Source: Geosiphon pyriformis (Eukaryota; Glomeromycota; Glomeromycetes; Archaeosporales; Geosiphonaceae). Taken from it: a stretch of DNA of 24,009 nt. Shown here piece by piece: positions 8,842-18,500 of the stretch. Made by a program: the position numbers and the translations under genes. Location: positions 1 through 24,009 of the forward strand of contig JAAOMT010000240.1 of NCBI GenBank assembly GCA_016748015.1, given 5' to 3'. Below the pieces are notes generated by a model. It was not told the DNA's origin. It worked only from the letters and a program-made list of their open reading frames with translations, and did no database searches. The number at the start of each line of letters is the position of its first letter. Position 1 is the first letter of the stretch.

Positions 8842-10631
8842 TGAGTAAGAGGTAGAAATACCAAAAGCGCACCTAAACTGTCCACTTTGGCCGAAAGGCC
8901 CAGAACCGTTTCCATTAGACACTTCATGCTGTCTTCCAGCTTAGACACTGAAGACATATTAAAAGACACTGCTCCCACAACATTCCCACCACTAGTGGAC
9001 ACACTTGAACCCTCACTCATCACTACATCTGCCCCTTGATCCTGTGATGAAGGGGTCACCAACGGCTGACATCCAGGGCTAGGCTGGGAAACCATTGGCC
9101 CGAGTGTATCCAACCTCTTAGCCAGTTTACCAACTTGCTCTGCGAGGCTGGCGAGACTGTGCTCAAGAGCGGCAAACCTATCGTTAACTTCCATCGTAAC
9201 CGGTTGGAACAGCTTCATCTCTGAAGAGGAGCCATTTGTTACCACAACATTCTGACTAGAGAGGGGGAACGAAAAAGACCCGCGAACAACCTTTGCCCAA
9301 GAGAGACCACCAAAAGAGACTGGATGGGCAACTGGAGCTGAGCGTTTGGCATAAATGGTTGCCAGTCTGCTTTTATCCGTATCTGAGAAAACCCTACGCA
9401 GTAAACTACTAAAAGACAATTTTCCACCAACTGCACAACCCAATGACGTGTGACCCAATTTCTCACACTTGGTGCATCTAGCAGAAATGAGATAAGACCA
9501 GCAGAGATTGGTGTTCCTGAGTACTGGCGTGGTTCCCACAGCAGCATCCAATGATTCAGCAGAGTCGAAACAAACAACAGCACATCTGGCCCAAACATAC
9601 GTAACAGAATGACAATCAATGATGCATGTTTTCTCACCCACAGATCTAACAAAGTCCCAGATATCATGAGCATTGGTTCCCATCAGCAATGTATAGAGCA
9701 GCACCCTATGTTGGTCTCTTATATCCCACGCTTTCTTGTCTGAATCAGCCCTAGCCATACGCATAGTATCTTTCCTGATTAAGATGGACCACTCAGCTGC
9801 AGCCAAATCAGCCTGATCCGATCGTTTGAATTCCACTACTGTCTTCTGCTACAGTCTGATTAACTGCATCTTGATCATCCTAATAACTCCAAACTCGGAT
9901 AGCGCAGCACGCACAGCCTCAGCCGATGTTCCAACTGGAATTTCTTTCACGACCACAGCCCGATCTGATCACCCAGATGCTTTTTTGAGATCGGCGTTTA
10001 CTAAGATCTTCACATTCACAGCTTTATCAGTAGCTTTCATTAGTCTCGATTCAGAAGTGAATGTCGCCCTGATGATCTCTGAGAATTTTGAGGGGGTAGA
10101 TGCCCCCCCAAAACCATTGATTCCAGAAAACAACTTCCTCACCATCACAAGTTTTTTCTGAGAAGATTTGCCGGCCACTTTATCCAAGCCAATATCCAAT
10201 GCGAATGATTTCCTGACTGAAATATTGACCAAATTTCTCACAGAAGTAGGGAGCTTAAGAGGAACATCTAAGAGAACACCATCATTACTACCATCTTTTG
10301 AGAAGTCAATTTTCTCCAATGGCTTGCCCAACGCCTTTTTGGTTTTAACCTTCGAACTTGTGGGTGTCTGATCATAATCTCCACCAGCCAGAGCTCCACC
10401 TTCACCATAATCAAAGCTGGTTTCTTCCACCAGACACTCCTCTTCCATATTAACACTTTCAGACTTAGTAGTGTCCCCAGTCTTCGAATCCCATGAACAA
10501 ACACCAGGAACTTCAGCAGCAACCCTTCTATTATCAACACCCTCTGCCAACACACCTCCCTTCCTCTTTTTCCTTGATGCAACCGCTTTAAAACCACTCT
10601 CAAAACCAGAAACTTTAGCAGTCTTTTTCAT
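8838..10631 (-). pseudogene. LINE copy A ORF1 (two RRM-like domains, CCHC knuckle, coiled coil), two nonsense codons
   Basis: 597 codons plus stop. Residues 1-220 are a charged, probably disordered N-terminus with an FSGINGFGGAST motif near 180. An RRM-like domain follows (about 225-295; RNP2-like AVVVKEIPVG, RNP1-like KTVVEFKRSD), then a second (about 310-365; LLYTLLMG and RCAVVCFDSAE). A CX2CX4HX4C zinc knuckle lies at about 386-399 (9435-9476). Heptad-like helices begin at DRFAALEHSLASLAEQVGKL. Breaks: TGA at codon 221 (9969-9971, from CGA) and TAG at codon 261 (9849-9851, from TGG). The role would be RNA binding and RNP assembly. The ATG at 10631 matches the internal Met in copy B, but an upstream open frame may extend the protein. 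Confidence 0.85.
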
Positions 10632-10786
10632 AACAGCAATAACAAAGCCAACAGTGGCCTCGTAATCGAAAAATGGTTTTGATTTATCGTACTGAATGGT
10701 AAAAAACTTCTTTCAAAAAAACTTTTGACTTTTTTTTGGGAATTTTGGACAAAGGAGAGAAAAAAGTTTTTTTACTTTTAATTTTC
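10632..10786 (-). other. LINE copy A 5'UTR, possibly coding
   Basis: Similar to the same region of copy B up to about 10780. Read as protein it gives FTIQYD, SKPF and FDYEATVG segments also seen in B, which has one extra codon (CTG) there. A six-T run where B has five breaks the frame further upstream. An internal promoter would be expected here in a LINE, but I cannot point to one. Confidence 0.5.
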
Positions 10787-10864
10787 CTAAATTTAGTTTA
10801 AATTTTGCTAATTCTGATAAAATAAATATATAATAATATAATATTATTTATTAAACAAAATAAT

Positions 10865-11262
10865 TATTAATTATGTAAGTAATCAAATTAGAGTTTTGAA
10901 TTGTTTTAAGTTTTAAATTATTATTAATTATATAAATAATCAAGTTGGAATTTTGAATTATCACAAGTTTTAAATTATTATTGATCTTATAAATAATTAA
11001 GTCAAAGTTTTAAATTGTTCCAAGTTTTAAATTATTATTAATTGTATAAGTAATCAAATTGAAGTTTCAAATTGTTCTAAATTCTAAATTATTATTGATT
11101 ATATAAGTAATTAAGTTAGAATTTTGAATTGTTTAAGTTCTAAATTATTATTAATTATATGAATAATTAAATCAAAGTTTTAAATTATTCTAAGTTTTAA
11201 ATTATTATTAATTATGTAAATAATTAAGTTAAATTTTTAAATTAATTTTATCTAATTAAAGT
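10865..11262. repeat. 57-bp AT-rich minisatellite, seven copies
   Basis: TATTAATT or TATTGATT unit starts fall at 10865, 10922, 10979, 11036, 11093, 11149 and 11206, a step of 57 with one 56. Each unit runs through a TAAATAATTAAGT-like segment and ends in AAGTTTTAAATTAT. The last copy is partial. Units differ mainly by A/G or C/T changes. It lies about 75 bp beyond the 5' end of LINE copy A. 57 is a multiple of three, and on the minus strand one frame reads through several units. Confidence 0.85.
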
Positions 11263-11923
11263 TCTAATCATTTTTTTTTTGCTTTTTAATTTTATTATAT
11301 CTAATAGTAAAAAGCATACTATTTTTTTAATATATATTCTGTAAAATTATAAGAATATTATACTTTATGATAAGCTTATAGTGCTTAATTAGTATTATAC
11401 AAATGATAAAAACCAATTAAAAACTACAAAATACTTTAAAAAAAACAATTTTCTATACATAAAACAGCTTCTAGTTTTAGCTTAAATCAAAAATAAACCA
11501 AATTTTTGTGCATAAACAAATATAATACATAATTTAACTAACAAATATATAAACATAATATATAATTCTAACTTTAATAAAACATTTGTTATTTTTGTTC
11601 AAAAGATAAAATTGTGTAAAATAACACTTACTAAAAATATAATTTAAGCTGTTGGCATAAAGTTTTAGAATTATTTATTGTTTTAAGACATATTATCATT
11701 GCTATTATTTTTGTTATGTATTAGATTTTTTTAATAATAATATTAATAATATTTATGTAATTAACCAACTTTAAACAATATATTTAATTTATAAAACATA
11801 AAAAAATGTTTTAAATAAAACAATTATTCATTGTTAACACAAAATTAGTATTTTTTTAATTAATATAAATAACAACTTTTAGAATAAACTGCAAACTTGA
11901 AAATAATAATTAATTATAATTAA

Positions 11924-12283
11924 AACTTAATATTAAAAAAAATTAAAAATTACTATAAAAAATTTAATTACATACAGTTAAATTATATATATTTATTAAT
12001 TAAAGAGTTGATAAATCTATTTAAAAAAAATAATACAATTATTTTAGAACCTTTAAATAATAATAAAATTGCAAATTATATTATAATAAATTGTAAAACA
12101 AAACATAATAGCTTTAATAAAGAACAAAAAGTACAAAAAATAATAAGTATTAAAAATATATTAATTGTTATTATAAATTTTAAACAGTTTATTAAGCTTG
12201 AAAATAACAAGAAATTTTATAATATAGTTAGTAAGTTTGTTTATATTAAATATATACTTTATAAAAGAATGCAAAATAAATAA
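11924..12283 (+). other. 120-codon stop-free frame inside the AT desert, unrecognised
   Basis: The frame is open from just after a TAA at 11921-11923 to the TAA at 12281-12283. It has no ATG near its beginning; the first usable alternative start is a TTG at 12008. The product is rich in Asn, Lys, Ile and Tyr, as any frame would be at this composition. It still contains a CKTKHNSFNKEQK segment and a C-terminal basic YKRMQNK. In sequence this rich in TAA, a run of this length is unexpected by chance. It could be a remnant of a transposon gene or an organelle-derived insert. No motif supports either. Confidence 0.2.
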
Positions 12284-12557
12284 AAACAAATAATTTTTAC
12301 AAGTTTTTTTAATATTGCATGAACTATTTAAAGATTTTTATAAGAATATACAAATAAATTTATTTTTTAATAATATTATATCTATTTTTATTATATATAT
12401 ACTATATATATTTAAACCTAAAAAATTTTATAATTTGTAATAATCTATAATAATTTGTATTTATTAAGAGTATAAGTTATTTTAGATTTGACTGTAATAT
12501 TAATAAATTTATAATTAGATTAAATTTAAAAGTTGTTAAAATTAAAACTGAATTTAA

Positions 12558-12560
12558 ATA

Positions 12561-12617
<57 letters not shown>
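12558..12617. repeat. TAA-then-TTA microsatellite palindrome
   Basis: About nine TAA units (12558-12585) are followed directly by about eleven TTA units (12585-12617), making a near-perfect inverted repeat of about 60 bp that could fold into a hairpin. LINE copy B in this window ends in a TAA-type tail, so it could be two LINE tails meeting head-on; slippage is the simpler explanation. Confidence 0.85.
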
Positions 12618-12618
<1 letters not shown>

Positions 12619-13062
12619 AATTTTGTTATTAATAAAAAAACATATATTTAAATAATAATTTTATGAAAATTACAGTTATTTAATATTAAATCTTATATTC
12701 AATTAAGTAATTTAATAAAAAACAATAATTTATTAGTTGTTTTTATGCAAAAAATGACTTTTTAAAATAAGTTTTTATATTATATTTAATTTAGTTTAGC
12801 TTTAACTAATTTAAATAACTAGTTATATATAAAAAACACATGAATTATAATTATTAAGATTTTATATTTTAGTTATAATTAGTAATTAAATTATATTTTA
12901 TTAAAACAATAAAAAAAATTTAAAAATTAATAATTATAATTATAAATTTAATAAAATAAGTAAATAAATTTATTTTTTTGACAAAAAAATTATTAATTAA
13001 ATTTTTCAATAATTATATATTTTTACTAAAAATTTTAATTGTTTTTTAAAATATTAATATTA

Positions 13063-13905
13063 AATTTAGGCCTGTCTCTAGAAATGTTCATCATGTTGTC
13101 AAAAATTTATTCAATGCTGTTTATTCTGTTGGTTGGGAGGCCAAATATGTTGGTAAAGTTATTGGTGCAGAGCTTTGTGGCCATTTTGATAAGACCAAGA
13201 TTTTTTGTGTTTAATATTCTAATAGCAAAATTAGGTCTGACTATACTTGTACTGCATCAATAGTGCTTCAGTCATACTTTATGAAGACATTTTACCATTA
13301 CTTGTCAGTGGCCAAAAAAAAAAGATGTATAATCTGAGATATCCAAGTATTGCTTGCATTCAGTGTGGTTTGATAGAAGACTCTAATCACATATTTTCTT
13401 GTGTTTATGATATTAATGTTCAGAAAACTTTATTGTCTAATGCTACTTTGGAATAAAATGTATTGTTGAGCACTTTTGTCAATAGGAACATGATTGCTAA
13501 TTCACTGAATGAGGCCACTTTTTTCTTCAACTTATTCACAGTACTGGCTAAGAGTTTTGTGTTAAAGAGTTGAGTGGTTAATATGGTAGGCTGTTTGGGT
13601 GCTAATTCTGGTGAAGGTGCATTGGTTGTCAATTTTGTTTATCATTTTACTGAAAGTTACAGATCTGCCATTTGGTTTTCTGCAGCTAAGTTAAGATCTT
13701 TTTATGAAAAGCATTACCTCTTGTCATATAACAGTTTTTTTTTCCTTCAGCATTTAATGTGTTTTTCTTGTGATCTGCTAGAATGATCTGAGATTTTGGT
13801 TTCAGGTTAGGTATCCATGTATGCTTTGAGTTGTATTCATGTCTGGCCAAATTAGATTTTGGTTTCTTGTATAATATTTCTGTGATAAAAAATCTAAGTG
13901 TGTAG
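13063..13905 (+). pseudogene. LINE copy D ORF2 C-terminal remnant
   Basis: SRNVHHVVKNLFNAVYSVGW matches the SGNSRYFVHDV region of copy A. SYFMKTFYHYLSV is followed by YNLRYPS and the finger CIQCGLIEDSNHIFSC (CX2CX7HX3C, all ligands present). Breaks: a TAA after IFCV, a frameshift at the ten-A run 13314-13323, TAA after SNATLE, and TGA at 13571-13573 where relatives have a Trp codon. The end NLSV plus TAG matches the HISV/NISV ends of A and C. Confidence 0.8.
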
Positions 13906-14038
13906 TGCTGTTTTAATTGGCCCAAGTGACTGATCACATGTAGAAAAAGCATGAACCATGCTTAATTTAGATTTTGTTTTGTTTTTATGTATTTAAGTAG
14001 TAGTTGGGCTATATTTGTAAAACTTAATAAAAAAAAAA
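13063..14038 (+). mobile_element. LINE copy D: 5'-truncated 3' end of a diverged non-LTR element, plus strand
   Basis: This is the only LINE fragment over 900 bp on the plus strand. It starts abruptly inside the post-RNase H part of ORF2 and runs through the terminal finger, the stop (TAG 13903-13905), a 3'UTR with the conserved hairpin (13926-13937) and the terminal motif (13998-14030), to a poly(A) tail ending near 14038. A 5' truncation of this type is the usual result of incomplete reverse transcription. It is more diverged from A and B than they are from each other. Confidence 0.85.
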
Positions 14039-14190
14039 TTTATTATTAAATTTATTATTAATAAAAACTATTAATATATTTATTTTTAAAGTATTTTTTT
14101 ATGTTTTAAACTATATATGTTATTAAACTTATAATAAAATATTCAATTCTGTATTAATAATTTTTATATTATTACTTAATATTTTATATT

Positions 14191-14280
14191 TAATGAGTAA
14201 AATCCAACTGCTATCTAGTATACAGAATCAAACCAAGTAATTTCAACTAAATGCAATTTATGTATTGGCTACATATAATT
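14191..14280 (-). mobile_element. Tail-only LINE fragment E (3'UTR end, minus strand)
   Basis: TAATGAGTAAAATCCAACTG, then CTATCTAGTATAC, matches the terminal motif of copies B (15451) and C (22492). About 60 more bases of weaker 3'UTR similarity continue to a GGCTACATATAA near 14280. It carries no coding sequence and is either an extreme 5' truncation or a short element that shares the LINE tail. Confidence 0.65.
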
Positions 14281-14303
14281 ATTATTTAATAATAAAAGTT
14301 TTT

Positions 14304-14352
14304 GTATGCTAGATAGTAATTGGGCCATACTTGTTAAATATTAATAATAATA
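14304..14352 (+). mobile_element. Tail-only LINE fragment F (3' terminus, plus strand)
   Basis: GTATGCTAGATAGTAATTGG followed by GCCATACTTGTTAAATATTAATAATAATA is the plus-strand form of the same terminal motif with a TAA tail. With fragment E (14191-14223) it forms an inverted repeat with arms of about 33 bp and an 80-bp centre. About 50 bp of LINE is recognisable. Confidence 0.6.
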
Positions 14353-15431
14353 AAATTTATTTAAATTTAATATAATTTTTAATATGTTAATTAAAATTGC
14401 AAAATTTAAACAAAAAATTTTTTTTTATTAATTTGTAATAATTAATTAATTAATTTTTTGTTTTTTTAATAATTTAAGAAAATTTTTAAATTAATTTATT
14501 TTTTTTGGTAAATTAACTTATTTTTATTATGTGATATTATTTATATTATAGTTTTATATTCAACTATAAAAATATATTAATAAGATTATAATCAAAAAAC
14601 TCTAAAATAAACTTAATAAATTTTCTTTTAATTTTATAAATAATTATGTTTTTTTATAAAATTATAAATTATATTTAGATAATATTACTATTTTCAGAAA
14701 TATTATATAGTTTTTATAAAATAATAATATAAAATCAAAATACTTTTAAGAATATATAATTATAAAACAATGTTTTACTACTAATAGTATTTGTATTATC
14801 TTTAAATATAATTAAAAAAATAATATATAATGTTTTTAAAAGACTTGTATTAGAATATTAACAACAAAAAACAGCAATTTAATAAACAGACATATTTTTA
14901 AAAAATAAATTCAATTAATTCAAATTTTAATCATATTTTTTGTAATAAAAATTTTTTTAATAAATTTAAAAATGTTTTTTAAATATTTTAAATTATTTTA
15001 AACAAAATATTGCTTATTAAAAATTATTTATTTAATAAAATTTATATTAATTTAAAATTATTAAAAATAGTTTTTTTTAAATTCAAGTATATAAATATAA
15101 AATTTGTAAGAAACAAGACTATAATATTTAAATCTGTTTATAATAAAGTATTTTTTAATTATAAAACACTATAAATTATTTAAGACATAATAAAAAATTA
15201 AATATATAATTTATATTTAATTTTATATAAAAAAAAGTTATTTTTTATTTTAATTAAACTAATATTTATTAGAATTACTAATAAATAAATATTAAAATAT
15301 TATATATATTAATATTATATATTGTAATTAAGTCGATTTAACAAAAAAAACAAATTAATTTAGCAATTTTCTAAATAAAACTTAGCATAATATTTATGAC
15401 AAAAAATATAATATATAATTTAATAAATATT
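14353..15431. other. Extremely AT-rich desert, nothing recognised
   Basis: A/T homopolymers and TAA/TTA mixtures throughout. I found no ORF, RNA gene or tandem array with a clear period. It ends at the TAA-type tail of LINE copy B. Confidence 0.6.
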
Positions 15432-15565
15432 TTTTATTATTATTATTATTTAATGAGCAAGGTCCAAACACTACCTAGGACTATATATCAAAGAAATGAT
15501 TTAAATTAGGTGTGAATTATGTATTTTCCACACATAACCAGCCACTCGAGCCAGTCAGAACAACA
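15432..15565 (-). other. LINE copy B 3'UTR
   Basis: Terminal motif at 15451-15482 (+ strand TAATGAGCAAGGTCCAAAC), TAA-type tail, and a decayed version of the post-stop hairpin at 15534-15545 (GTGG, CTGG, TTAT), where the 3' strand has C-to-T changes. Confidence 0.6.
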
Positions 15566-18500
15566 CTACACAATTATATTAACTGAAACCGGATCACCAA
15601 TACCTGAAAAAAAAGAGCAAGATTTGCGAAAGCCAAAACGGACGCCAAAAGCTTCAGTAACACCAAGCAGCTTAACCACGTCATCTGAGAATCTTGATGC
15701 CAAACTAGAAAGTGAGACGGGAACCGAGCCATCCACTGAGATCAGGCCATTTTTTTCCATGTATACATGATGCTTAGCATGGACCAACCAAATGTTATCC
15801 CTGAAAGTGACACAAATAGAGCACACAAAATCAGCAGCTTTAATGCCAGCAATTTTGGGATCATGGAAAATGGAAACAGTCTCCTGAAGCCATTCTTTGA
15901 AAACAAAACTCTTGCAAAGAGCTGAAAACACCAGAAAATCTGAAGCACAGGTTGACAGCAGCTGTAAAATGCTTGAAAAAGGGAGGAAAAGACCAGAAAG
16001 CACCATCCAAGAAGACATACAGGATTCCAAAACCCGATGACAAGCCGCATCATCAATTATACAAGAAAACACATAATCAGACACCTCCACTTCACCACAA
16101 TACAAACACAAAACACTAGGGTAACATTTATCATAAACGCGCTTTTGAACAGCCATGGAAAGCTGATGGTGTAAAGCTTTTATGAGGTAAGTACGAATAT
16201 CAGCAATGCACCTGCTGGTGAAACCAGTTGCCATATGCAAATCAGAGTGCCAAACTCTGAAAGAGACAAGCTAATCGACATCTGAGTGCAAATCACTAGC
16301 TAGAAACCCAAAACTGAAACCGACCTCCCAGCATGCCTGACAAACAGCACAAAAAACATCTTGAACAAAGTGTCTAGAATTACCAGAAACAATACCACCA
16401 TCCACCAACAAAAAATGTTCATCCACATAAGGAGGGAGAAGCCAAACAGAAAGAGCTGCAGCATCAGCAAAGCTATCAACACAATCATTTCCCAATACAC
16501 CAGAGTGGCCCTTAATCTTGTGCCAGCTAACCCTCAAATTTTTCCTGTGGATAATATTCCTAATATGCTGGCACTCAACTCAATACTGATTACAAAAGTC
16601 AGGATACATCAAGTTCACCTCTGACTTGTAAGCATCTAAAGCTGCCTGGCTATCTGAAAACAGGCAAACAGAATAATCTACAGACACACACTCCAGAGCC
16701 AACGCTATAGCTTGCAACTCCACCAAAGTAAACGACATCAAACCCTGAACACAGACACCCAAACCCAAGTTAATGTCCTCAAAAAAGACAGCAGCCCTGG
16801 CCCTACAACCAGCCATGCCCAAATTTTTTACCGACCCATCTGTATACACAGACAAACTATCAGTACTAACCCAAAAAAGATAATTACATACAGACACAAA
16901 ATCATCAAAACCACGAATATCCACAGAGCCAACACCACCCGAAGCCAAAGGAGAGGAAGGCACACCATTGAGAAATACAACAGAGTGCTCGAACCACTCA
17001 GGAACCGGGCCACGAGAATCCAGTTTCTTCCACCACTTAAAGGTGTACCAATCAAAGATATCCCCACAACGATCCCAAAGCTGATCCACAAAGGCAATGC
17101 CATAATGCCGAAGAGAAGGCAAGTACTTGAAAAACAAGGATTCACTCAAAACAGCAGATATGGACACCCCATCACGAAACCGAAAAGAGCTAGCCAAAGA
17201 GCCACCTAAAGACAAATTGCACCCAAGAAGAATGCATACCATTCCTGACAAGAAATTATTGGAAACACTAACATGGATACAAGCCGGTAAACTCAATGAA
17301 TAAACGGAGCACCAACACAAAACTTGCAAGTCATGAGATCTGTGACTAAACAATTGACCCAGAACCCTACAGGAGTTTGCAAAACTAATAAGTAAAGCAA
17401 CCTTGCTTTCAGACTGACATTGTGAGAAGGACTTCAAACCATAAAAAGAAGAATAATGAATTGTGTCACTAGGAAAATTGAGAGGAAGACCAGATTTAAG
17501 TTTCAAACCTTTGCGAATTAGAGTATCTTACTTGTTGCACACACTGACAGGGATAAAGCTGAACTGTATTCTGTAGCTGACTATAGAATGGAGAACTGCC
17601 AACACCAGGTACAAGAACTGCTTATCTGAAACTGTTTTCTTTAGAACCAAATTGCTGAAAAAACGAACATCCAAATGTGCCTTAGCCAAACTAGGCTTAG
17701 AAAAACCATCAGATGAGAGAAAGATACCAAGATACCAATGAAATTCGCCTTTTTTGGCTATGGAAATGGGTAAACCACTAATAAAAAGAGATGGATTGCT
17801 GATCCTGCTATTAATAGGAATGGCCACAGTTTTGTCATTGTTGATTGAAATGTCATTAATTCGAGAATATGTTGAGTAGCAGTCTGATTGCTGCCAACCC
17901 AAATCGTGTCATTGACAAAGACCCCAGCAGCAAAAAAAGTAGAAAACTCAGTCTGAGATTCAACACAACCATTCCTAGAGACAAAATGAGAATTGAGTCT
18001 ATACCCACACACACTCTCCTGATGCTTGACCTCACACAAAAGAAGATCATAAAATATGCGCCAAAGAAGAGGGGAAAAAACTTCTCCTTGGTCCAACCTA
18101 TTATGTACACTATAACCATCAGTTAAACCGAAATCCATCATAACCCGATTGGTCCGATTTCTATGAATATTACCAAAAAAACGAATAAACTTGCTATACA
18201 TTTTGATCCTGACCAAACACTTCTCGAGATGCTCCCATCTAACAGAGTCATACGCTTTTCGCATATCCTGCAGCACCAGCCAGAGCTCCCGGTTCTTTTC
18301 CAAAGCATCTTCAACAACCAAACCAATAGCAAAAATAGGAGTTTGGGTAGTCGTATCCTTCAAAACTGAAAAATTATTCCCATGAAGAACATCATAAGCA
18401 CTGCATGCCAGCAATATCCTGTTGGAGAGAATTTTAGAGAGGATCTTATGAGCCATCTCAATCAAGGCTATAAGTCTGGTATTTGTGAGAACACCTTCTC

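Larger units (their letters stand above)
4017..10786 (-). mobile_element. LINE copy A: full-length non-LTR retrotransposon, about 6.77 kb
   Basis: In minus-strand order it holds a 5'UTR, ORF1 (10631-8838), ORF2 (8841-4153), a 3'UTR and a poly(A) tail seen as poly(T) at 4014-4031. Both ORFs keep a single frame from end to end and are interrupted only by nonsense codons. The boundaries come from the end of similarity to copy B and from a candidate 8-bp target-site duplication CTAAATTT at 4009-4016 and 10787-10794. That match is weak evidence in AT-rich DNA. The domain order (endonuclease, RT, RNase H, terminal finger) fits the I-like group of LINEs. The protein sequences match LINE proteins I recall from Rhizophagus. 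Confidence 0.9.
11263..13062. other. Extremely AT-rich desert
   Basis: Long runs of A, T and TAA/TTA with almost no G or C. I see no recognisable gene, RNA or full element. It contains one unusually long open frame (11924-12283), a TAA/TTA microsatellite palindrome (12558-12617) and a 27-bp segment (12469-12495) inversely matching 3841-3867. It ends where truncated LINE copy D begins. Confidence 0.6.

Noticed and set aside
7117-9969. Stop-codon reassignment or programmed readthrough to explain in-frame stops
   Set aside because: All three stop codons occur, at different residues (Trp, Gln, Arg), and the left-edge ORF and LINE ends use TAG normally. Mutation is simpler, although readthrough at the shared stops is kept as a minor option.
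11370-11440. Another decayed LINE 3' tail (GCTTAATTAGTATTATACAA resembles the A tail)
   Set aside because: Similarity is patchy and limited to AT-rich words. I could not separate it from chance.
11263-13062. Mitochondrial DNA fragment (because of extreme AT content)
   Set aside because: No mitochondrial gene, rRNA or tRNA is recognisable, and nuclear LINE fragments lie on both sides. It fits a decayed nuclear spacer better.
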